Positions 1 to 12,300 of a DNA stretch of 35,956 nucleotides are shown in pieces. The notes beneath the pieces were generated by a model. The model made no database searches. It saw nothing but the letters and a program-made list of their open reading frames with translations, and was not told the origin of the DNA. The stretch comes from Hofstenia miamia. Its lineage: Eukaryota > Xenacoelomorpha > Acoela > Hofsteniidae. The translations under genes and the position numbers were made by a program. The first letter of the stretch is position 1. Each line of letters starts with the position of its first letter. Location of the stretch: positions 225,348-261,303 of the forward strand of contig CABFPE010000009.1 of NCBI GenBank assembly GCA_900660155.1. Reading direction: 5' to 3'.

Positions 1-24
1 ATATATATATATATATATATATAA
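1..24. repeat. (AT)n microsatellite at the window edge
   Basis: Uninterrupted AT dinucleotides run from base 1 and end in a short ATA triplet run. The repeat probably continues outside the window. Confidence 0.95.
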
Positions 25-247
25 TAATAAGACATCGTGAAACTAAAATCGCAGAAGCAACAATATGCATAAAATCAACTAAGAAAACATTAAGTAAACA
101 AAGACATCAAACAAATATAATAATATTTTGAATTACTAAAATTACTAAAAGAAAAAGTTCGGGAACATTTCTCAAAATGCTTGAAAATGACAATGTTTGT
201 CGAAACATGTCGCAATAATACATTATTAAAAAATGTTCAACATCTTA

Positions 248-287
<40 letters not shown>

Positions 288-1100
288 ATCACTTCTATCT
301 TATGGTGTTGTAATGTTGAAGACAATCCTTATTCAAAACATCGGCGTTGTTTTTCAAAAAAATATTTTTATTATACCTAAACACTTGAGAACTTTTCGAA
401 ATGTATTACGTTTAAAATTTACGTTTGTATTCAAACAATTTTTCTGAAATCTTAGTTGCAGCTTGATTATTATTTTCATTTAAGACAGTTAAGGTTTACA
501 ACTTATTTAAAAAATGTGCAAAAATCAATTCGATGTTAATCAGTTTCATTTCTGTGTGTAATGTTGTGTAAACAAATTCGTTTTTCACACTGCATTTGAA
601 TTACATTTGTATGTCCTTGAAGTAAAAATGTCTAAATACTGTGTTATCCAATGTTATCCACATTCATTTCATGTTTGGTTTGTGCATCTTTTCTGTTTTT
701 TTTGTGCGCACGGTTTTACTTTATATTTTCACGATTCATATCACCTTTAAGCTTAACTGGCTTTTGGTTCCTACTAATGTGTAAAACAGCGGTTTTGAGG
801 TGTATATCATAATGCTATTAACATAGCAACGCCAGTTTATTTCAAGACAATATTTAGGATTTCAGTCTGGCAATGTGTATGGGATTACCATTCAAATCGC
901 ATATAAAAAATGAGAAAGGGAAATTTAATTGGAGTCGGATAGAAAATTCATAACCATCGTAAAAATTAGTTGAAACTACTGTTACCACAATACAGTGTGG
1001 CTTAAAACTGCAAGTGGATTTTGGGCGTTCATAAATTTTTATTTGCTTAAAAGCAGTTTTTCATGTGATATAAAATTTGATTAAAACTACCCAAATATTT
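25..1100. other. AT-rich stretch with no recognisable gene
   Basis: AT-rich non-coding DNA with an (AT)n microsatellite at 252-280. The short open frame across that repeat encodes a Tyr-Ile run and has no family resemblance. I see no splice-bounded exon or RNA gene. Confidence 0.6.
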
Positions 1101-1101
1101 G

Positions 1102-2549
1102 CTACAAAGAGGAAATTTCATTCAATTTTCTCAATATTACAGACACAAAATAAAAGTTTCGAAAGGTTTTTTTTTCATTCAGTGATGTTGTTCTTTCTGT
1201 TAGAACAACGCCATATTTGGTGAATGCTCTTTCCGCCTCGCAGTTTTCGATCGGGTATTTTTCTATAAGAAAACTCCGGGGACCACTTTTCTAAATTGCC
1301 ATTTCTTTCCTGTTTTCTTATATACTTGCGATACTCAGAAATCCTTGGTTTTTTGCAATGACTGGAGCAATTTGCCCACAGCAACTGGTTCACCCAGCTC
1401 TATTTCAAGCTCATCGAGTTTTTGTAACCTATCAGTCGTTGAGTGCTGTTTCTCAATTACTTCTATATATACACGGGTTATTGTATGGAGTTGCTTTAAA
1501 GTGGGGATATATGCAAGTTAATTCTTGGCAATCGATATGCGGGCTTGGTCATCACCGACGAAATTCTCCACAACTGAGAGTACTTTTCCGTGATGCTCAG
1601 ATAGATACCGGACGGTTTTAACCAAGTGCCCCATCTCGTTATTTCTGGATTTGGTGGCAGGGGCACGTCGGGATTTGCGTTTTTGAACGCTTGAATTCTT
1701 TTTCGCGATTTTTTGAAGACTTTTTTTGACAGCAAATACAAGCGCATTCGCATGGGGAAAAGATGACCTAAACAAAAGAATTTTAAAACTGAATAATCAA
1801 AAAAACACTAGAGAAAAATCGGAAAAATGTTTGAAAAATTTAAGAAAGTTACCTGGCGGTTTCAGCAACAAGATATAACAAACGAGCCATACACGTGATA
1901 GGAATTGCCTTTGGGTAGATTTTAAGGCATTTTTCGTAACATTTTTTCATATAACTTGCACCATCAGTCAAAACAGCAAGTAATTTGTCGTATTTGATAG
2001 TACTAGAGTAAAGAATTGACAAAGCATCCATAATGAGTTGGCCCACTGTGCTGACATTTGTCTGCTCCAAAAAACTGCAGTGAAGGAGATAACTTTTCAT
2101 TGTGTCAAGATCGCCAACAATGACAATTCCTACATAACGCTTGCACATATCAGTTGTTTCATCAACCCCATTTCAAATGGAATTATCGGCAATTTCCGCG
2201 CGTACTCTCTGGAGGTCAGTTTTATACGCTCTTTCAACATAGTTGCTTTCTGACGGAAGTGTCATTTTGTATACTTTTCAAGATGTTGTAGGCTTTTATA
2301 TTCTAATTTTGTGAGAGGAATATTGGCAGACATAAATGCCCGGTAGATTTCATAGAAGAAGGTTTTCCTGGTATCAGATTGTCTTGATATAAGCGTTTGT
2401 CTTTGTGATAGTCGATCGTTTTTCTTGTGCTTTTCATTATTCAAGTGCTGAGTAACCTGGAACCGCATAGTAAAGCTGATTTTAGTGGAACAGGCAGTGC
2501 AAAAAAACATTGAGGCCCTTTCTGAGGTCGTTAAAGACTCTTTTGGCAT
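1102..2549 (-). pseudogene. hAT-superfamily transposase remnant, frameshifted
   Basis: This is a decayed cut-and-paste DNA transposase, read on the minus strand in at least four frames. From the N-terminus: (1) about 2549-2262, a BED-like zinc finger with Cys-x2-Cys, then QVTQHLNNEKHKK, followed by ANIPLTKLEYKSLQHLEKYT; (2) about 2148-1849, the catalytic-core stretch with LTDGASYM, IYPKAIPITC and LVAETAR; (3) about 1775-1496, PPNPEITRWGTWLK in one frame and VVENF in another; (4) about 1260-1102, the C-terminal dimerisation motif CEAERAFTKYGVVLTERTT, then a stop. The order and spacing match zinc-finger hAT proteins found in many invertebrate genomes. Several frameshifts and the lack of one long frame make it non-functional. 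I did not find confident terminal inverted repeats; a lone CATCTCTG at 2832-2839 could be one end. Confidence 0.8.
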
Positions 2550-3063
2550 GGCTACTATGTTTAAAATCGACTTTATTACAACAAACACACACGCAATTGA
2601 ATATTGTAATGTTGACAATCAAGGATGTGGCACGATACAATACGTCAATTAAAACAAATTGCTTTGAGGGATTAAATTCAGCTCCAATCGTGAATTGGTA
2701 GCTAATTATTTGAGCAAATGTGTGTTTTCAAATTTGACCTTGAATATTTGAACAAATGTGTTAGGTGAACAAATAAAAATCCCAGCTCTATTCATAAAAC
2801 CCAAAATTCGACTTCAATCGATGGGTTGATTCATCTCTGGTTTGACAACGTCGATTTGTTTGGCTTATGCCTTCACGTGGTATAAAATATTGTTAGCTAA
2901 TAATCCTTTAATTTGCAATACATGTATGAGGCTTTTGAAGTTATTCTCGGATGATTTATTTAATGTCCGAAAATTGCCAACAGAAACTAAATAGAACTAG
3001 ATTGTTAAAGTTTTGTTTATGTGATTTATTATTCTTAAGTTAACATGTTGTTCTTATTTGCAG
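2550..3063. other. Intronic or intergenic AT-rich sequence
   Basis: No gene recognised. The last 20 or so bases form a pyrimidine-rich tract ending in TTTGCAG, which serves as the splice acceptor of the exon starting at 3064. The stretch is therefore presumably the 3' part of an upstream intron. Confidence 0.55.
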
Positions 3064-3126
3064 GAAATAAATCTCGCCCCGCTGTTCAACCTCCACCCCG
3101 TTCGACTAGTTTGTGCCGAATGGGTG
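3064..3126 (+). CDS. Penultimate coding exon of a gene with a Pro-rich C-terminus (partial)
   Basis: A 63-nt internal exon bounded by a good acceptor (TTGTTCTTATTTGCAG) and a consensus donor (GGTG|GTAAGT). Read with two leading bases and one trailing base, it gives NKSRPAVQPPPRSTSLCRMG and is GC-rich against its surroundings. The trailing G plus AT of the exon at 8134 makes an Asp codon and keeps the frame open to a stop. This reading-frame agreement across a 5-kb intron is the main evidence that the pair is real. The RPAVQPPPR stretch is a PxxP-type sequence of the kind bound by SH3 domains (inference). Upstream exons lie outside the window or were not recognised, so the protein family is unknown. 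Confidence 0.72.
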
Positions 3127-6100
3127 GTAAGTACCAGTTCAAGTGAAATTAATATCACAATGCATTCAATATTTGAAATCAGTTTTACAAACTTCAATTA
3201 ATATTATTATTGCTCACTGATTCAACTTCGACTATTTTAGTTTTAATAATAAAAGGCCAATTTTACAATTTCTTTCCAACTTCTAAATTCGCTTCAATAT
3301 TAGAGATTTCCTTTCAATTTTATTAATGAAATGCTTTAAATTGCTTGTTTATCATTTTGGTCGTTTCGCTTACTTATTTTTTTAAAATTAAGAGGCAAAT
3401 TGCCATCCCTGACTTAATAATGGCAATGAAAGGCTCTTAAATAATGTGGGATGTTCAATTTAAACAATGCATACCCAATCAGCGAAAAAGCATTGATTTT
3501 TCATCCTTAACAAAGAGGACTAAGCAGCTTTCAACACTATGCTCCCAGGGGAACCTCAATTATTTGAAGGCTGTGTTAAGTGCAATTTATCAATATAACT
3601 TCAACAATATTTTGGTACTCGGACACTGTTTAAGTTATGATTTTATAAGTTTCTAATAATACATGGTTGAAAATCGAGTGATAATAAAATGGTTTTGAGT
3701 TGAGTGGTGATTTCCTCCTCTCACTTGATTTGAATGCATTGTCATATTGATACGGCGTTTATTGCATGCGGAGTATACGTTTAGGTGGTAATGTAACTGT
3801 GATTTACTTGTTTGCATGCCAACATCACTATTTTAGCAAGCATTTTATTTTGTTCCGTCCAAATTTCTTACAAAGTCTGAATTATTTATTAGCTATTGTA
3901 TATGTCAACCTGCGCTGCTTGTAGAATGAAGTATATTATTTCAAATGCATTTTTTCGGCTAAATTCACGTATATACAGGCGTAGCTAAGAGGACAATTGT
4001 TAAATAAATAACAAAAAACTAAGTTGATTTTTTAAATGGTCATTAAATATGATAAAAAGAAAAAAATATACATTGGTGCAATTTGAATATATAGTTTTTG
4101 CATCAATTTTTTACCGTTTATTATAATCAATTTTCCTTCGCAAATTTTCAGATTTCTGATTAGGCTACAGGAGGAAAACAAATTAGACTTTGATGCTTTT
4201 TACTTATAGTCTTTTAATTTATCTTTAAAATCGTGTGGGCGTTAATTTAAATGTTCATTGATAAGTTGCATCTTGATGTTTCCTGTAAATCGAGAAAAAT
4301 GTGGCTCTCTAATTACAGACCAAATTTATTGTCTATGAGTCACCTCTTCCCAAGCTTGTTGCTCAAATTTTATTCGAACAAGCTTACATTTAGTGGGTGT
4401 TCGATAGACCAACCAACATGGATGTTTTTCATATCCCTAATAAAAAAGTAAATTTTTTTGAATCATTTCGAGATACCTCAAACCTGTAAGAAGTGTGATT
4501 TGAATCGTTGAAATCGATTTTATTATGTAAACGTTAGTTAAAGTATATGATGAATAAAAATTGAACATAGCGTATTATTGGAAATATGCTATTTTCCAGT
4601 AAACAAATTTCATAATTCAATGTTGAAATTTCAGAAGCATGGTTCGCTATAGTATACTTTCAAAAAATGAAAATTTCATCATCCTGAATCTAACGCCTTA
4701 ATATATTGTATGTCTTTTAACGATGAAACTTTCCGTTGTCGTTGCAGTATTTTAGTGGGTCAACAATTTCAGATAACCTCAATTTTGTTGAAGTAAAAAT
4801 TTTAGTTTATATTATGGCAAATTGTATTCTTGGTTATTCTGCTGCAATATTAATGTTATGATATGGATGTCTGCTAAATGTATGCATAGCAGGAATTCAC
4901 GTTAATGGCCTAATTGAGATGTAGCCCCTTAGCAGTCGAAATTTTAGTCACTCATTCAGATATATAGTGGAAATCCATGGTGTATTCCATTTCAAAAAAT
5001 CAACTCAATCATTCATGTAGATCCATTCGTAGTAAGGTTTCTATTGGCATCTAATAGCAGTACCGGAAATTCGTAAAAACTTGTAATCTTTTTATGTATA
5101 CTACTAATATTAATTCAATATAGATGATTTTGCAATCTACCATCGCTCAAAATTTCATGTCGAAATTGATTACTTTGAAGTATTAACTGAATATATTTTT
5201 AATGGGCAGTAATCTCGGGTTTTGACTATAATCAGCATTCCAACTAGAAGCGCATGAAAAAAAATTTTTGAATTAGGATACGAAAATCGAAAAGCCGCAT
5301 CTTTTACTATAAATTTCGAAGACTAAACACGTAGTATGTGTAAACAATGACAAATTCTGCAATTTATCTGTTCATTTGAATCACTGCTCTCTTGTTCAAA
5401 CATTAGAATTCGAAATCGGTTTATTTCTCAACCAAGTTTTTTTTGCGTAAGAAATGGCTTTGGCCAAGGAATGTGTACTATACTCATGAATGATTTATGA
5501 GATTGTAAATTCGTGGATGTCTGAAATTGGAGTTCTTTTCCTTTGTCCTAATGAAGGCTTCATTTCCTGCACGAGTAGGTTCCGTGACAATTTCTTGGTT
5601 CTGAATCTAGTTGTTTTGCAATTTCTTGTTTTATTACTTATTAAAACACCAGCATTAAAACCAGTGTTGGTCGATTTAAATCACACGATTTAAATCATTT
5701 CTTTAAATCGGATTTAAATCATGATTTAAATCAAAGCATATTATTAGTTCAATTATTGATTTAAATCAAGTACACTAATTGAGATACGAGTACTGTATTC
5801 TAATTGTTTTGAAGTCATTGCCTTAATATTGGAATGAATTGGCAAGCTCTGAATTTATTGTTTTACAATTTTTTTATCTTCAGTTTATTTAAAATTGATT
5901 AAATTGTTGTATTTCAAAAACAGTAGTATCAAAAAGATTTCTAATATTTACGTCATTGGAAAATTGTGTGGGTAAAATTGAAATTTAGATAAAAAATCCA
6001 ATTTAAATCAAAAAAAATCCGATTTAAATCAAAAAATCCGATTTCTTTGATTTTTTTAATTTAAATCGGATTTTTTCCCAACACTGATTAAAACAGTCCA

Positions 6101-8133
6101 GATAGTGCATTGAGAGTAATATTGATTTATTTAGTTTTTTGTACAAAATTGTTTTAAGCTTTATTAGTCAAATTCGATTTCTTTATAATAGCAAAGCCTC
6201 ACAATGTAGACATGTTCTGTGGCGCCAGTTAACCACTTAACCATTCTTCGTAAATAGTATGCCCATCATATTAATGTTCTAGTTTGAATGGCTGTTCGAA
6301 GGCCCGGTAAGTTAAACCATAATAAAAATGCATATTTTTGTGTATTTCCCTGAAATATTGTTATCATATGTTCAACAAAAGCTGGGAGGCAAAATTATGG
6401 TTACTTTGTAGGTTATCATACTTTAGTTATCCTATTTATATGTTATAATTGCTTGAATGTTTTTTTCATACATCCTGTATTAATTCGACACATTCTTTTA
6501 TACCATTAAATGGATAATCGCAATGATAAATATTTTCTATCTCAAAATTTGTTGTTGTTGAGTAATTTCAATTGGTTTTTTGAGTGGACGCAATGAAACT
6601 ATTAAAATGATTGTAAACATTATTGTCAACAACTTTTAAGCTTATATCATTAAAGCTTTTCAATTATGATATTGATGTCCAGCATGCCAAATAGCCAAAA
6701 CTTCTTGCATTTTCTGAGTTGAAGATATATTTTCATATAATTTTTTTATATATTTTTATTTTGAGTCGCAGCAGCATTTTTTATTCGAAACTTGTATGTG
6801 TTACGGAAGGACCAATGCTGTAAAAACAGGCAGGTTTTTGCTTTTTCATTGTCGAATTAGAAAACCAACATGATGAAACAATATCGTTCATTGAAGTAGT
6901 ACATTGTGAAATCCCATTCGCGGAAATGGGTGACAAAGCCAAAGAATATGAATATTTTCACGATTTATTTTATAACTGTTTGTTTTATTACAGGCGATAA
7001 GACCTAAAAACATATGTTGGCTAGGCTTGAAATAATTAGGGAATTATTTAACAAATTATTGATATACTATATTTGTAACCATATTGTCATATTGTATTTG
7101 TTCTGTAACCGGTTATAGTTCTTCTTGGTGCTAAATAACTGCATAACTTAAATTTAAAAATGTTACCTGTAAAAAAATTTTGAATTGCATGTGCCGTCAT
7201 TGCATTAGTTTATTTTTTTTCTCTATTTTTTGTTTTTGTTAGACTTGGAAATATTGTTGCTAGTGTACCATGAATATACATTTCACAGTTCCGATGTTTT
7301 TATGTAAAATTTAATTCACACATTTCTTAGAATTAATTTTGTGTTCAATATTCTCGTAGGCATTCAGTGTTGTTTTAAATGAGTAGAAATGATATTTTTG
7401 GGAATCAGCACTTTATTTTGATGAAAATAAAGATTGGGAGTTATATCGAAAATATATATTAAATGGACGTATGTCCATAATTCACGTACTATATCTCATC
7501 ATTTAGAATGATAGTATGGAACCGAAAAAAATTTTTGACAATTGTTTCTAACTTGAGAGATGTGAGATAAAGAGCTGGTGCAAATATTTTGATACATTCA
7601 TGTTTTAAGTTAGTATTATACGGGCTTTCAGTCTGAACTTTGTTTTGATTAAATATTTTTATTTCATAAACATTGCTGCAGCTTGATTTTCTCTTTAATG
7701 GAGTAAATTGGAATTACAAACTAAATGATATGTGTGTATTTACCTGGTTAAGTTTATCTATTCAGGGAAATTTTTAATTCCAAAATTTATTTTTTGAACA
7801 ATTAGTTTATCCGTTTAAATTTCCACTTTTGAAAATCACTATATACATGTAGTTTCTATATGTAAACTTTAGTTTCTAATTGCTTTCCATGCGAGTGTTC
7901 ATATGAATTTTTAACCTTGTTCAAAACAAATTAGTTAGTTTTTCACTGCTGATTTCCAAATAATTGTGCCAGAAATTTAACAATCATTCATACTCTTAAG
8001 TATCCCTCTCAGAAGTTTTGCTTCCGAAATAATGTTGATTTTTCTAGTAAACATTATATAACAATGTTTTTGAAATTGATTTTTTAAAATTTTTTTGATG
8101 TAAAATATTTTTGTCTCATGGCAATCTATTTAG
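3127..8133 (+). other. Intron of about 5 kb (GT-AG), hosting a hAT MITE
   Basis: Starts GTAAGT and ends CTATTTAG. It is AT-rich. The only recognisable content is the MITE at 5662-6086. Small open frames inside (for example 3444-3656, 4251-4451 and 5490-5693) have no motifs and are taken as chance. Confidence 0.65.
5654..6094. mobile_element. hAT-type MITE with perfect 8-bp target duplication
   Basis: The element body is 5662-6086 (425 bp). It starts CAGTGTTGGTCG and ends CCCAACACTG, so the termini are inverted repeats of about nine bases. It is flanked on both sides by ATTAAAAC (5654-5661 and 6087-6094), an exact 8-bp duplication, as hAT transposases make. Both subterminal regions are packed with the palindromic 10-mer GATTTAAATC or close variants. 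There is no coding capacity, so it is a non-autonomous element. It sits in the intron of the Pro-rich gene. Confidence 0.93.
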
Positions 8134-8225
8134 ATTCCGCGCGCAAACATATGCAAGCTCCTGGCAATCCGGCACCTACTGCACCCTCTCGACCAAATGG
8201 AGCGCCACCCCCTCCACCGTCTTAA
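8134..8225 (+). CDS. Terminal coding exon, Pro-rich C-terminus ending in a stop
   Basis: 92 nt of coding sequence after acceptor CTATTTAG, closed by TAA at 8223-8225. Together with the final G of the 3064-3126 exon it reads D-SARKHMQAPGNPAPT, then APSRPNGAPPPPPS. The C-terminal half is proline-, alanine- and serine-rich and ends in five consecutive prolines plus Ser, the type of tail that binds SH3, WW or EVH1 domains or profilin (family knowledge; binding here is inferred). Its base composition contrasts sharply with the surrounding AT-rich DNA. The gene cannot be named from about 50 residues; an actin-regulatory or endocytic adaptor would be compatible but is unproven. Confidence 0.75.
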
Positions 8226-8279
8226 TTTTATCTTCAAATTTACTACGTGGCCTTTTTAATGAATTTAAATTAACGTGTA

Positions 8280-8285
8280 AATAAA
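8280..8285 (+). promoter_or_regulatory. Poly(A) signal AATAAA for the Pro-rich gene
   Basis: A canonical AATAAA about 55 nt after the stop codon, followed at about 8319-8339 by GT-rich sequence (TGTGTACCCTGTGTG) suitable as a downstream element. This supports 8134-8225 as the last exon. Confidence 0.65.
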
Positions 8286-8339
8286 TTAAATTTTTTAGAT
8301 TTCCAAATCAATTTTTATTCAATGTGTACCCTGTGTGCA

Positions 8340-10735
8340 ACAATTATCAATTTTTATCATTACTTGGTGCTTTGCTTTGCTGGCGTTTTTTATGTTGAAG
8401 AATCGTGCCCAATTGTATTGCCATTTATCAAAGATTTTTATATGTAGTCTTCCAAATATTAAAATATTTTCATATTTCAATTTATTATTGTTTAATATCT
8501 ATCCATAAATAATTGTCCAAGAAATCTTTAATATGAATTTGTTTTTCATGATCTTTAGTAATTTCAACAAAATATCTTCGTCAAAATACTAATAATTGTT
8601 TTTGTTAAAAATCCTTAAAAATGCTCAAAAAGTTTTAAAATTACATCTTTAAACTATTTGATACAATAATCTCATATTCAGTATCGGCAAAAGGTTTTTA
8701 GGCAAAGTCTAGACAAACTATAAATTGACTATTTTGAGTGCATATTGAATTTGCTTTTCTCTAAAATTTAGTATGCATAATATTTGTGAGCGACAATTCC
8801 AAAATGTTTAAACCCTTCCTTTGCCTGATGGCTGCAACATTAACATACCTTGAAGTCTAGAAGGCCAAAAGTTTTTGGGACAATTATGTAGGTGATTACG
8901 TTCATTGACGTTTGTCATAAAGCAATCTATTTACCTAAATATTGGATAAGGAGTCACCTCCTTTAGAAATAATGTTATATCTCTAATTTGAAAGAAATTT
9001 AACTGGTATTTTTTATTTTGATAAAATATTTTTACAGTTCTAAGAAACTATTTTTATTGCTTAATTTCATTGATAAATTCGCTTCAGAATGTCAGGTTCA
9101 GGATAATATGAATTATTACTTTCTCAATGTGCTTAGCTTAGCGTTGCCACCACCCCACCGACGTAGTTTAGAAATACATTTTAGAATATTTTGACATTGC
9201 AGTCAATTTGCATACATTGTTTCCCATTATGTATTCAGCCAAGTTTTGCTACTTGATTATGAATAGGATTGATTTTATGAGGGGAGGCGAGATAGGTTTA
9301 AGCTCATGCCGAAATTGCTGTCAAATATAAATTTTCTTCCTTAAATGAAAAACTAGAGAAAGCTTCAAGAGAATTACTCCTTGATTTTTTAACGGCTTTG
9401 GGTACTTAGGATTAATTTTCTTCATTTCTAAATACAATATTGATGTGAAATTGTATCCCAGAGTTACAAATTGCAATTACGCTTTAGTTTTCTCAAAATT
9501 CTTGGGATAATTCAACAAGAGACATTTTGACAAGTTCATTCGATATATTGTTGCTTAATTTATGTTATCTAGGTGGATTTTGTTTAATAAATGAAGATTT
9601 TTGGTACATGGAATTATTCAAATAGTAGAATTTTAGTTCATGTAATACTGCAGGGTGTCCGCAAAATCATTCTGTACTTAAATGATAAACAATTTTTGAA
9701 AAAAGCCTTACAAACTATACTGGCAATGGCCTTCGAATTCTAGAGTCTTTCAAACGTTTTTGCATGTTCAAGAAGACTATCTTCAAAGTTTCGGAAGTAA
9801 TGTGTTCAATATAAGTTCCTGGAGGAAACCTTTCCCTTCAGAGCAACCAAAATTCAATTGGGTTTAGTTAAAGTGAGTAACATTACCCGATTTTCATAGT
9901 ACCTATGCATTGGTGTTAAAGAAGTGTCACTTTATATGAATGGGATAAATTCTTCATGTCATGCGTAAAATATTCTCCATTAAAAACAATTGCTTTTCCA
10001 CTGTCAACACCATCTTTTTTCAGTCAAGAAAAATAATAATTTTAAACTCGGAGTGTTGCTTTTATCAATTCCTTAAAATACTTTCAGTAAATAGTGACTT
10101 TTCGAACACCCAATTGAATGTATATTATTGCACTGTGGGTAATACGAGAGAAGGTATGCGTTTGGCAGTGGCGTGATGTTGATATTAGGGCGCACCCCTT
10201 ATTTTTATATATTCAAATTTCAGTAGCTGCTCGTTATTAAAATTGTACTATAGTAATTTATCCATAGCCTGCAAGATTTCTTTTGTAATTTATGTGAATC
10301 GTATATATGTGTTTTTGTGAATTTATTGACGCTATTCAGATAAATTATCAGTTATTTAATTGTTAACATTTATCTGAATAAAGATTATCTTATATGTAGA
10401 TGATTTTTACTATATAATATTTTGTATATGTAGGTACCTGCATATCAGTATCGATTGTAAAATATTTACATGTTAATAACAAAAAGGAATAAACATACGT
10501 AATAGGAAAATACTAATTTTAAACAAAAATGAATAAATTTAATTTGACAATTTTGACGTATGTTGATAGTGTATAATAATAATTATATAAACCTGAATGT
10601 ACAGTGTACAAATATTTACCACACTATGGCAAAGCTTGTATACAGCATTAGACCATTTACATCTTAGCGAACCATGCCTTCTTTCTAGCAAACTCGTTAT
10701 TTTGATTAGCTGTGTATCTAATTTCTATTGACAGG
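8340..10735. other. AT-rich region with no recognisable gene
   Basis: About 2.4 kb with no supported exon or RNA gene. Two possible transposon termini stand alone: GGGTGTCCGCAAAATC near 9655 and CAGTGGCGTGATG near 10166. No partner terminus or target duplication was found for either. Confidence 0.5.
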
Positions 10736-10737
10736 AC

Positions 10738-11449
10738 AGAGATGGAATCGTACCGGATCGGATCTCCATTTTGAGAAAATTTCGGATAAAAAAATTTTAA
10801 AAAATTTTGTTATTGTACATCATTGCATTACGCACATTTCTACTTTGAATCTCGCTTTAAGTGTGTTAATAATCTCAATCTAAGCAAAATTTTGTAATTA
10901 AATTTCATTTTTCATAAAACAGTTTATTCTTTCCAACAACTTATAAAATTGGTGCCGAATATTTCAAATGTGACAATAAGATGAGTTATTTAACAGATTT
11001 TACTTACAATTCATTTTTGACATCGCATAGTGATAAAATTTTAAAGCAATAAAAAACTTGTTTGTATAAACTTGCAAATAAAAGTGGAATTTTGAAAACG
11101 ATCCTCCTTAATATGTATGTCAAAGAAGAAACAGAGAAACAAGTGGAACACCTTAGTTTCAAAAATTTCAAAATTTAATGATATTAATATAATTTGGGAT
11201 GCACTTCAATCCAAAAATCACTATAAACAGCTTGCAATTCCAAAATCAAGTTAATCTTCACAAGCTTCGTGATTATTATAATCACTAATGCAAAAATATT
11301 TACAGAGCCATACCTTCGGTATAGCATTAATTTATTTAATGTTTATTTTATATAATTTAAAATTTGTAATTCAATTTCAAACAAAAGTTCAATTCAAAAT
11401 TTATATTTAAATCTCAAATTTTTTAAAAAAATTCATTTTTCCATCACTG
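10738..11449. mobile_element. Possible hAT-like non-autonomous element
   Basis: The left end reads CAGAGATGGAATC and the reverse complement of the right end reads CAGTGATGGAAAA, matching at 10 of the first 11 bases. The interior is very AT-rich and non-coding. The flanking 8-mers (TGACAGGA and ATTTTTAT) do not match. It is therefore either an old insertion with decayed flanks or a chance pairing. The left terminus resembles that of the better-supported element at 17773. Confidence 0.33.
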
Positions 11450-11907
11450 ATTTTTATAGTCAATACTACATTTTTTTGTTTTGGAATAAAAATTTTTGGA
11501 TTGTTCTTGAATTTGTCACTATTTCTGCTATTCTTGTCTTCATCACATTAGCTGCAATTTTGAAACACATTTTATCTTGTTTGAAACAACGTCTATTCGT
11601 ATTAACATCGCAAAATGTTGATTTTTGCATTTGGACATAATAAAATTAATAGTCGAAGTAATACCATAAGAAACTCTATTATTTAAAAAATATATTAGAA
11701 TTATAGGTTATTAGAATTTTATGAATAATTTTATTAGAAGACTTAAAAATAAACAAAGGAATTTGTTGGAGTTTTGGGAGAAAAATTGTCAATTTCCATT
11801 TCTTGTTGATGGAAAATTACAGACAAAAGAAGCAATCTATTTCAAACAGAGATTGACATTGGCCAAAAATCTGGTTGGGCTAATTTAAATTATAGCCATT
11901 TTAGGCA

Positions 11908-12080
11908 CATTTTATGATCGTTGACAAAAGCATTTCTTGAATTTTTTGTTTGCTTGACCAAAATTGACTGTATTAGATTTTAGTACTAGAAGAGCATTTG
12001 ATACTATTATATTATTTCAAAATTTAATATTGATATTTCGACACATTGCTTTTAAGTTATATACCAAAATTGCGTTGATT
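11908..12080. repeat. First copy of a 173-bp duplicate flanking the assembly gap
   Basis: Identical by eye to 12102-12274, directly repeated on the other side of the N run. The pattern is that of two overlapping contig ends that were not merged, rather than a biological duplication. Confidence 0.9.
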
Positions 12081-12101
12081 NNNNNNNNNNNNNNNNNNNN
12101 N
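12081..12101. other. Assembly gap (21 N)
   Basis: 21 consecutive Ns. Because the sequence on both sides is the same 173 bp, the gap is probably spurious and the true sequence likely has one copy. Confidence 0.97.
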
Positions 12102-12274
12102 CATTTTATGATCGTTGACAAAAGCATTTCTTGAATTTTTTGTTTGCTTGACCAAAATTGACTGTATTAGATTTTAGTACTAGAAGAGCATTTGATACTA
12201 TTATATTATTTCAAAATTTAATATTGATATTTCGACACATTGCTTTTAAGTTATATACCAAAATTGCGTTGATT
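12102..12274. repeat. Second copy of the 173-bp duplicate
   Basis: Starts CATTTTATGATCG and ends GCGTTGATT, exactly as the copy ending at 12080. Only this copy continues into downstream sequence, and only the first into upstream sequence, as expected of one locus assembled twice. Confidence 0.9.
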
Positions 12275-12300
12275 TGCATTCACTATTGCGTAAGTCAGTT
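12150..12300 (+). pseudogene. Short LINE reverse-transcriptase fragment
   Basis: The translation includes TVLDFSTRRAFDTI. This resembles the non-LTR reverse-transcriptase motif that carries the first catalytic Asp (LDxSKAFDTVxHxxLLxKL, as in the remnants at 14917 and 18541), with extra residues suggesting decay. It is followed by a hydrophobic stretch and no other RT motif. Most of it falls inside the duplicated sequence, so it also appears before the gap. Confidence 0.4.

Noticed and set aside
181..447. 88-codon open frame
   Set aside because: It runs through the AT microsatellite at 252-280 (Tyr-Ile repeat) and has no motif or splice context.
2832..2839. CATCTCTG as the 5' end of the hAT transposase remnant
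   Set aside because: No matching CAGAGATG at the other end and no 8-bp duplication was found.
9652..9672. CAGGGTGTCCGCAAAATC as a mariner-like terminus
   Set aside because: Only one copy of the motif, with no inverted partner or TA duplication and no transposase nearby.
10166..10180. CAGTGGCGTGATG as a hAT terminus
   Set aside because: Resembles hAT ends, but no right end or duplication could be paired with it.
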